A stretch of 38,972 bases of DNA from Acidobacteriota bacterium. GTDB lineage: Bacteria > Acidobacteriota > Polarisedimenticolia > Gp22-AA2. Location: NCBI GenBank assembly GCA_003223135.1, contig QHXX01000030.1:1-38972 (forward strand), in the 5' to 3' direction. Under the pieces are notes generated by a model. That model worked only from the letters and a program-made list of their open reading frames with translations. It had not been told where the DNA came from and searched no databases. A program made the position numbers and the translations under genes. This document shows positions 32,086-37,742 of this stretch, in pieces (positions within the stretch are counted from its first letter, which is position 1; the number at the start of each line of letters is the position of its first letter).

Positions 32086-32748
32086 CTACCGCCCCTGCAG
32101 CATGTAGAGTTTGATCCGCTCGCGCACGAAGATGCGCGCGCGGTGCAGGCGCGACTTGACGGCGGCGACGGTCAACCCGAGCGTCGCCGCGACCTCCTCG
32201 TTGCTCAGGCCTTCCTGGTCGCGCATGATCAGGACGCTGCGGTAGTCGACCTCGAGCTCCGCGATGGCCCGCCTCAGGTGGCCGCCCATCTCCTTGTTGA
32301 GGAGCATCTCGTCGGCCCGGGGGTGCCAATCGGGAAGGGTCGCGACGCGGTGCCCGTCTTCGTCGAAGGTCGGCATCGCCTCGTCGATCGGCACGGTACG
32401 GTCGTCGTGCCTCCGGCGGCGCATCTTCATGAGGGCCGCGTTGACCGTGATGCGGTAGATCCACGTCGAGAGGCTGCTGTCTCCCTTGAACGACTTGACG
32501 TTCTTGAAGACACTGAGGAAAGTTTCCTGGACCGCGTCCTGGGCGTCTTCATCGTTTCGCGTCAGGCCGCGGGCCAGGCCGTAGACTTTGGCCTCGTACT
32601 GCTCCACGACCTCTTCGAAGGCGGCGTGGTCCGCCTGCCTGAGACGCGCCACCAGCCGACCTTCGGCGGAGGGCATGCGAGGCGGCCGCATCCCCGCTTC
32701 GGGCTGTTCGATCAGAAGGCTGCCGGTCTCGCCGAATCCCAGGTCCAT
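32086..32748 (-). CDS. ECF-type RNA polymerase sigma factor
   Basis: A 220-residue ECF sigma factor. Sigma2 covers about 40-110: AFEEVVEQYEAKVYGLARGLTRN, DAQDAVQETFLSVFKNVKSFKG, STWIYRITVNAALMKMRRRR. Sigma4 covers about 155-212 with the helix-turn-helix GLSNEEVAATLGLTVAAVKSRLHRAR. There is no C-terminal extension. ATG at 32748 has GGAGAGGG upstream. The anti-sigma gene follows after 38 bases and a CMD gene after that. A TTGACA on the minus strand at 32822-32817 may be part of its promoter, but no matching -10 is clear. Confidence 0.94.
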   Translation of the reverse strand: MDLGFGETGSLLIEQPEAGMRPPRMPSAEGRLVARLRQADHAAFEEVVEQYEAKVYGLARGLTRNDEDAQDAVQETFLSVFKNVKSFKGDSSLSTWIYRITVNAALMKMRRRRHDDRTVPIDEAMPTFDEDGHRVATLPDWHPRADEMLLNKEMGGHLRRAIAELEVDYRSVLIMRDQEGLSNEEVAATLGLTVAAVKSRLHRARIFVRERIKLYMLQGR

Positions 32749-32859
32749 GTGCGCACCCTCTCCGAATCTGTGCCCAAACCGGGTCTACTCGTTGGACGCC
32801 GCGAGACGCAGAAAGATGTCAAACTGATTTTCAAAGGGGGATCGCGCGGTCCCGGAGGG

Positions 32860-33111
32860 TCAGTCGGGGGAGGGGAGCCGGACCTTTTTCATGATCGAGG
32901 CGATCATGCGCTCGGAAACCCCTTCGGGCAGGTCGAAGGAGCGGCTGTCGATGACGATCCTCAGGGTCTTGAGGGTCGAGTCATACAAGACCCGACAGGT
33001 GCGGCAATCGGCAAGATGGGCCTCGAGGTCACGACGGAGGGACACGGCGGCCTCGTCGTCCAGGAACTTGGACAGCTCCGCCAGGACCTGATCGCAGCTA
33101 ATCACGGGCAT
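32860..33111 (-). CDS. Soluble zinc-binding anti-sigma factor, paralogue
   Basis: An 83-residue ZAS-type protein with Cys6 and HLADCRTC. Over most of its length it matches the protein at 31811-32047 (SCxxxLAxLSxxLDD, RRxLEAHLAxCxTCxVL, DSTxKTLxIV). No membrane segment. ATG at 33111 overlaps the end of the CMD-CMD-sigma gene by 14 bases, so it is co-translated and is the natural partner of that sigma domain. Confidence 0.87.
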   Translation of the reverse strand: MPVISCDQVLAELSKFLDDEAAVSLRRDLEAHLADCRTCRVLYDSTLKTLRIVIDSRSFDLPEGVSERMIASIMKKVRLPSPD

Positions 33112-34972
33112 GGCTCCCGCCCCCTCGGGCGAAATGTGGCGCCAGCGCCTCGCGCAGCATCAGCCGGGCGCGCGACAGACGCGTCTTGAAAGTCGGCCCG
33201 CCCAGCCCCATGGCCGCGGCGGCCTCGTCGATGGACAGGCGCTCGATGTCCCTCAGGATCACCGCCAGGCGGTACTTCGCCGGAAGTCCCATCAGCTCCT
33301 TCTCGACCCGGGCGCGTATTTCGGCGCGGGAGTACAGCTGCTCCGGGTCCTCGGTCCAGGCCTGCAGGTCACCCGGTCGGAACGGCTCTTCCTCGTCGGC
33401 CCCGACCGCGGTCGGCGCGTCGAGGCTCTCCGTGTCTCTGCGCTGCCGCAGGCGCTGCACGCCCTCGTTGATGGCGATGCGCGTCAGCCAGGTCGAGAAG
33501 CGGGAGGCTCCCTCGAAGCGGCCGATGTGCTCGAACGCTTTGAGAAACGTGTTCTGGACGCCGTCCTCCGCCTCTTCGTGGTTGCCGGTGATGCCCATCA
33601 AAGTACGGTAGACACGGCGGTGATGGCGGCGGACCAGATTTTCGAACGCCGTGATATCACCGCGACGTACCTGCTCCACCAGATGAGTGTCGTCGTCCCC
33701 GGGCAATGACCGGGTATCTCCCTCTCCGTCCCCGCGCGCCGACGCGGGGCGCGGACGATCCGTCGTCCCGCCCGAGACGACGCGTTTGGGAGGAAAGTCG
33801 GGGATTGTACCCAGCCCCATCTGCAGCGTGTTCAAGAAGTTCGTCAGCGAAGTCATGATGACCGCTTCCAGGATCTGCGTCTCGCTGAAGCCATGCCGGC
33901 GCAGGGCTTCGATGTCGGCCTTCGAGAACTCGCGCGGGCGGCGCGCCAGCTTCAGCGCGCAGTCCAGGAGCGCCCCGTCGGCCTCCGGGAGCGCGGCGCG
34001 CCGGTGGTCAACGGCGATCTGGTCGGAAATCTCCTCCGGCACCCCCAGCGCGCGCAACATCTCGCAGTGGACCGCCACGCAGTACGTGTTCAGGTTCGCC
34101 GCCGAGACGACCAGCAGGATGTATTCCTTGCGCGTGCGGGACAGGACGTCCTCGGTCAGGAGCACCGTCCCGACCATGTGCGCCTCGGCCTCCACGATGT
34201 CGGGCCGGAGGGTCTGGGCGCGGAAGATGTTCGGCACGAAGCCGAAGCGGTCGCGGAAGAAGGCGAAGGGTGGAAAGCTCCCCGCCGGCATGTCGAAGGC
34301 ACGCAGGAAGGGCCCCGGTGTGTCGTGTCCGCCGACACCGGGCCCGGTTCCCGCCGCGGTGCCGAGCCACCATCGGCGCGCCGGCCGGACATCCCGCGGC
34401 TGGAAGTCCGGCTCGGCCCCCAGTCCCGTCGACAGCGTGCAGAGAAACTCGGTCAGGGCGGTGATCAGGACCGCCTCGAGGATAGGCCCGTCGGCGAATC
34501 CGTGCCGGCGCAGGGCGTCGAAGTCGGCGCGGGAGATCGAGGTCGGCCGGCCGCTGAGCTTGCAGGCGAAATCCAGAAGGGCGACGTCTCCGGCCGGCAG
34601 ACCCGCCGCACGGTAGTCCGTGGCGACCTGATCGATCCTCTCATCGGGCACGCCCAGCGTCTCCAGCAGGTGGACGTGCGCCGTGACGCAATAGATGTTC
34701 TCGTGCGCGGCCGAAATCGCAACGAGGATCGACTCCTTCTGAATGCGTGTCAGGGAGGCCGTTTTCAGCAGCAAGGCGCCGGCGACGCGCGCCTCGGATT
34801 CGATGGCGCGCGGCAGAAGCGTCTGGGCGCGGAACAGATCGGGTAGGAAGCCGAGCCCCTGCCGGAGCGCGAGGAAAGGCTGGAACGCGTCGCCCAGATC
34901 GACGTATGGGAAGAAGCTCACGGCACCTCTGCCCGAGGACGATCGTTCGGCCGCCCCCGGGTCCGGGATCAT
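33098..34972 (-). CDS. Fusion of two AhpD-like (CMD) domains to an ECF sigma factor
   Basis: A 624-residue single open frame. Residues about 20-192 are CMD domain 1, with IYCVTAHVHL: Cys95 and His99 but Val where the second Cys should be. Residues 222-395 are CMD domain 2, with TYCVAVHCEM (Cys298, His302, Cys303). After an Arg/Gly/Asp-rich linker, residues 440-510 are sigma2 (AFENLVRRHHRRVYRTL, STWLTRIAINEGVQRL) and 555-610 sigma4 (LSIDEAAAAMGLGGPTFKTRLSRAR). No stop interrupts the joins. ATG at 34972 lacks a ribosome site; GTG at 34921 is an alternative. A TTG at 33706 behind GGAGAGGGAG could make free sigma. The anti-sigma gene overlaps its end. Function is inferred: peroxide or redox control of transcription. 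Confidence 0.85.
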   Translation of the reverse strand: MIPDPGAAERSSSGRGAVSFFPYVDLGDAFQPFLALRQGLGFLPDLFRAQTLLPRAIESEARVAGALLLKTASLTRIQKESILVAISAAHENIYCVTAHVHLLETLGVPDERIDQVATDYRAAGLPAGDVALLDFACKLSGRPTSISRADFDALRRHGFADGPILEAVLITALTEFLCTLSTGLGAEPDFQPRDVRPARRWWLGTAAGTGPGVGGHDTPGPFLRAFDMPAGSFPPFAFFRDRFGFVPNIFRAQTLRPDIVEAEAHMVGTVLLTEDVLSRTRKEYILLVVSAANLNTYCVAVHCEMLRALGVPEEISDQIAVDHRRAALPEADGALLDCALKLARRPREFSKADIEALRRHGFSETQILEAVIMTSLTNFLNTLQMGLGTIPDFPPKRVVSGGTTDRPRPASARGDGEGDTRSLPGDDDTHLVEQVRRGDITAFENLVRRHHRRVYRTLMGITGNHEEAEDGVQNTFLKAFEHIGRFEGASRFSTWLTRIAINEGVQRLRQRRDTESLDAPTAVGADEEEPFRPGDLQAWTEDPEQLYSRAEIRARVEKELMGLPAKYRLAVILRDIERLSIDEAAAAMGLGGPTFKTRLSRARLMLREALAPHFARGGGSHARD

Positions 34973-34990
34973 CGTCGTGCGAGATGCCTG

Positions 34991-35020
34991 AGGCTACTCT
35001 GGCGCCCGGCGACGCGTCAA
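34991..35020 (-). promoter_or_regulatory. Promoter of the CMD-CMD-sigma gene
   Basis: On the minus strand TTGACG (35020-35015), 18 bases, TAGCCT (34996-34991). Transcription would start near 34984, only about 12 bases before the ATG at 34972, matching the absence of a ribosome site. Confidence 0.4.
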
Positions 35021-35073
35021 GCCGCCGCACCGCCCCGCCGCACCCCCCCCGTCCTGTTAGGGAATCCCCCGCG

Positions 35074-35117
35074 TGTTAACCGGAGGGTTGAAAGTTCGGG
35101 TCCTACCTGGGGAGCCA
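35074..35117 (+). pseudogene. tRNA-Asn 3' remnant
   Basis: From the anticodon loop onward the sequence follows tRNA-Asn(GTT): TGTTAACCGGAGGGTTG, a T-loop region AAGTTCGGGTCC, the acceptor CTGGGGA, discriminator G and CCA (35115-35117). The 5' half is missing: upstream bases cannot form the acceptor, D-arm or anticodon stem. The T-stem GAAAG/CCTAC pairs at only three of five positions. It is therefore a decayed or integration-derived fragment, not a working gene. Confidence 0.7.
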
Positions 35118-35125
35118 GAACTCAT
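35105..35125 (+). repeat. Direct repeat, copy 1 (tRNA-Asn 3' end plus 8 bases)
   Basis: Twenty-one bases beginning ACCTGGGGAGCCA and ending GAACTCAT are identical to 36095-36115. The first 13 are the tRNA 3' end. Confidence 0.85.
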
Positions 35126-35127
35126 CT

Positions 35128-35175
35128 GACCCGGTGTTCGAGCTGACGCCAGCAACCGCAGGCGGACACCGGGTC
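35128..35175 (+). terminator. Stem-loop after the tRNA-Asn remnant
   Basis: GACCCGGTGTTC (35128-35139) pairs with GGACACCGGGTC (35164-35175), 12 pairs with one G-T wobble, followed by GCTCTTCTTGCC. It looks like the former terminator of the tRNA gene. It also lies just beyond the end of the minus-strand FnIII gene. Confidence 0.45.
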
Positions 35176-35246
35176 GCTCTTCTTGCCTGTGATTGGAAGC
35201 AGCTGATTCGAGGTCCCGGCGCCGGGCGTCGTGTTCTACGTTCTGA

Positions 35247-36071
35247 TCAGCGCGTCTGACAGTCGGAATCGAAAAAGGGTGGCCTGCTCTTGGTTAGGTC
35301 GTTGAGCCACTCGGGCTCTGTATACCGGCCCCCGTCCGGGCACCCGCCGAAGGAATCGACAACGACATAGCGACCGTTGACCATCATCAGCAGCCGCGTG
35401 TCCATCATCCCCAGACCCGCCCGCATCTGGCTCCTGAGGATCGGCCATCCGGAGCGAGTCGGGAATGCGATATCAGGGCGGTCCGCATCCACCTTCACAC
35501 CAAAGTCGGCGAGCTCGCGATAGCAGCCGGCGTAGGTTCCGTATAGACGGCAGTCGCAGCCTCCCTGCCCGCACGTCCCAATCATTGCGTCCACCACGTG
35601 CCCGTTGCCGAGATCGACGGAGTTGAAACGGACCTCGATCTGGTCCTCACCGCCCTCCTCGTCGCCTGTCCCGGTTTTCGTGGCAATTTCCTCCAAATTC
35701 TTTCTCACATCCTCGAGGTACGCCTGCGGCAGGCAGGGACCCGGAGACGGCCGCTGGCGGTTTCGCAGGGCGGCTGCCACAGCGTCCCACCCGTCGAGCG
35801 ACAAGGTTTCGGCGGCCGCTTCTCCGCTCGCCGGAGACTCGCCCCGCGGGTTGAAGGCCCGGACGCGATAGGTCGCGCGCGTGCCGGACACGAGCCCATG
35901 CTCGACAAAACGCGTCTGGTTTGGATTGGCGAAGCCGATGCGCGCGTATTTTCCTTCGGAAACTCTTTTCTCGACGACGAACCCGTACTCGTTGTCGCTT
36001 TCGTCCCGCCAGTCGATCTCGATCGCGAACGGCGAGATGCCCCGGGCTTTCGCGTCGACAGTGCCAGACAT
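35247..36071 (-). CDS. Fibronectin type III domain protein of unknown function
   Basis: A 274-residue protein. Residues about 10-92 are a fibronectin-III domain (IEIDWRDESDNEYGFVVEKR ... YRVRAFNPRGESPAS). The rest is unrecognised: a helical part (AYLEDVRKNLEEIATKTG) then a Cys-rich stretch with CGQGGCDC and paired Cys near the C terminus, suggesting disulphides and an extracellular place. Yet no signal peptide is found: the ATG at 36071 is followed directly by the domain, and upstream in frame there is a stop inside the tRNA-Asn repeat. The N terminus may have been lost when the repeat-bounded segment arrived. Confidence 0.7.
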   Translation of the reverse strand: MSGTVDAKARGISPFAIEIDWRDESDNEYGFVVEKRVSEGKYARIGFANPNQTRFVEHGLVSGTRATYRVRAFNPRGESPASGEAAAETLSLDGWDAVAAALRNRQRPSPGPCLPQAYLEDVRKNLEEIATKTGTGDEEGGEDQIEVRFNSVDLGNGHVVDAMIGTCGQGGCDCRLYGTYAGCYRELADFGVKVDADRPDIAFPTRSGWPILRSQMRAGLGMMDTRLLMMVNGRYVVVDSFGGCPDGGRYTEPEWLNDLTKSRPPFFDSDCQTR

Positions 36072-36094
36072 CCCACGGTTCGAACGCTTCGATC

Positions 36095-36115
36095 ACCTGG
36101 GGAGCCAGAACTCAT
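36095..36115 (+). repeat. Direct repeat, copy 2 (tRNA-Asn 3' end plus 8 bases)
   Basis: Identical over 21 bases to 35105-35125. Here only the 13-base 3' tip of the tRNA is kept. With copy 1 it bounds about 990 bp holding the FnIII gene. Confidence 0.85.
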
Positions 36116-36232
36116 ACTTCTTTGGAACGGCGGGTCGCAGGTTGACACCGGAGCGCTTCACTTGGTCCGCTTCCGTCCGGCACCCTGGCGACTCGCCCGC
36201 TCGATCGCTTCTCGACAGCTACGCGGTGGGCG

Positions 36233-37624
36233 TCACTTGCGCGTGCACACGTTGTTGACGCACATTTCGTGGCGGCCGCACGTTCCGCAATCGACGGTGA
36301 GGCCACATCCGTCGGAGATCGAGGCGCAGTTGAAACCCTGGCCGGCGCATGTCGTCGGCACGCAGTTTTCGGGCACGACCGTGATCGTGTCGCTGTACGA
36401 CCGGGAACCCTCAGTGGCGGTGAGGGTGACGGTCGTTGTCGTCGCCACGGGTGCGGTCGTGATGGTCACGATTTCCACGTTGCTGCCGGCGGAAATAGTG
36501 ACGCTCGGCGGCACGCTCGCCACCTCCGGGTTGTCGCTCGAAAGTGCGATCGTGGGGCCACCCGACGCGGAGACGGCGCTCAGCCAGACCGACGCGATCG
36601 AATTGTTGCCACCGGTCACCGGGTCGCCGTCGACCGATAGCTGGCCGAGCGTCTGCACCGGCTGGGCCGGCGGAGGTTCCGGGGGCGTCATCGCGAGCCA
36701 AGCGAGTCCCAGCCGGTGGCTGAGGAAGATGCCGCCCTTCTTGATGGGCACCGGGATCTCGATGCTCGTACCGACGGCGGAGAACTCGATCGAGGGCAGG
36801 ATCGAGGTCGCCACGTGGAATGGTACCGCGGTCGCGCCGGTCGGGATCGGGAAGAAGCCCGTCGGAAAGGCGGTCGCCTGGGAGTTGCTCGAGCCGACCA
36901 ACGCGTCGGACCCCGAGGGCGCGGGAGAAGGGAGAGAGAGCGTGCCCTGGGAGGCGCTGCCACTCTCGATGAGACCCGGGCTGAGCGCGATCGGGTAGGG
37001 GCCGCTGCTGGCGCAGGCGTCGTTGAAGGCGAAATTCCTGGACATTTCCGTCTGGCAGCCGGCCGCCAGACACTCGGCATTGAAGGTGCACGTCCCAACC
37101 GTCCCTGGGTTGGGCCCATCAAAGCAGGTATAAAGGATGCCCTGCTCGCCCGAGCTCGCGGGGAAACTCCCGCCGCAGACCGTGCCGTGCCGCTGCGTCG
37201 AGTCGTTCCGGATGTCCGCCGGCATCGGCTGCACGGTCACCGTCAGCGTCGCCGTCTGGGTGCTGCCGTTGGCGGAGGCGGAGATCGTCGCTGAAAATGA
37301 AAGCCCGCTGTAACGGCGGTAACGGACGTTCGTGGCCACCGTGAAGGTGGCGCTGCCGGTTCCCTCGCCGACGAGGACCGTTGGCCGCGAAGCCGCGAGG
37401 CCCGGGTTCGAGCTGGAAAGCGCCACCAGCGTCCCGCCGGCAGGCGCCAGACCGTTGAGCGTGACGGTGCCCGTCGAGGTGCCGCCCGTACCACCGGCAA
37501 TCGTCGACGGACTTAATACCAGGGAGGCAACGGTCGGGCCTGTCTGTCCCAGCGCCACACTGAAAGCGTAGCCGAGCACGATACAAGGAATCACCCACAG
37601 AATCCATCCTCGCGGCTTTTCCAT
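36233..37624 (-). CDS. Secreted Ig-like, Cys-module surface protein
   Basis: A 463-residue exported protein. A signal peptide (GWILWVIPCIVLGYAFSVALGQ) is followed by Ig-like beta repeats: VASLVLSPSTIAGGTGGTSTGTVTLNG near the start and WLSAVSASGGPTIALSSDNPEVASVPPSVTI in the second half. The C terminus is a Cys module (421-449, CVPTTC to CGTC) plus CVNNVC, a type found in secreted proteins of soil bacteria. ATG at 37624 is chosen because AGGAGG lies five bases upstream and the signal peptide starts there. It is a tandem paralogue of the partial gene at 37743. The role is unknown, perhaps adhesion or binding at the surface. Confidence 0.85.
   Translation of the reverse strand: MEKPRGWILWVIPCIVLGYAFSVALGQTGPTVASLVLSPSTIAGGTGGTSTGTVTLNGLAPAGGTLVALSSSNPGLAASRPTVLVGEGTGSATFTVATNVRYRRYSGLSFSATISASANGSTQTATLTVTVQPMPADIRNDSTQRHGTVCGGSFPASSGEQGILYTCFDGPNPGTVGTCTFNAECLAAGCQTEMSRNFAFNDACASSGPYPIALSPGLIESGSASQGTLSLPSPAPSGSDALVGSSNSQATAFPTGFFPIPTGATAVPFHVATSILPSIEFSAVGTSIEIPVPIKKGGIFLSHRLGLAWLAMTPPEPPPAQPVQTLGQLSVDGDPVTGGNNSIASVWLSAVSASGGPTIALSSDNPEVASVPPSVTISAGSNVEIVTITTAPVATTTTVTLTATEGSRSYSDTITVVPENCVPTTCAGQGFNCASISDGCGLTVDCGTCGRHEMCVNNVCTRK
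36278..37021 (-). repeat. Duplicated 744-bp block, copy A
   Basis: Encodes from DACASSGPYP to the CGTC of the Cys module. It aligns with 38229-38972 at a constant offset of 1951 bases, with no net insertion or deletion, while many residues differ. Confidence 0.8.
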
Positions 37625-37648
37625 CGGGCCCTCCTTGCTGCGCACATG

Positions 37649-37657
37649 AATATACCA
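37649..37657 (-). promoter_or_regulatory. Extended -10 promoter element
   Basis: On the minus strand TGGTATATT fits the extended -10 form (TGn before the hexamer). Transcription would start near 37642, 18 bases before the ATG at 37624. No strong -35. Confidence 0.4.
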
Positions 37658-37742
37658 TCAAGATTGCGTCACCGCTCTATTCCAGTCGCCCAAGTTGAGA
37701 GACCTACGGAAGTGCATAAACCATGTTCTGCAACCGATGGTC

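Noticed and set aside
33098-34972. Assignment of the fused sigma factor to the known ECF41/COE group
   Set aside because: The sigma part ends soon after sigma4 without the SnoaL-like extension of ECF41, and a zinc anti-sigma factor is encoded next to it, which ECF41 lacks.
35041-35117. A complete tRNA-Asn gene
   Set aside because: The 5' half does not form an acceptor, D-arm or anticodon stem, and the T-stem has two mismatches. Only a 3' remnant is supported.
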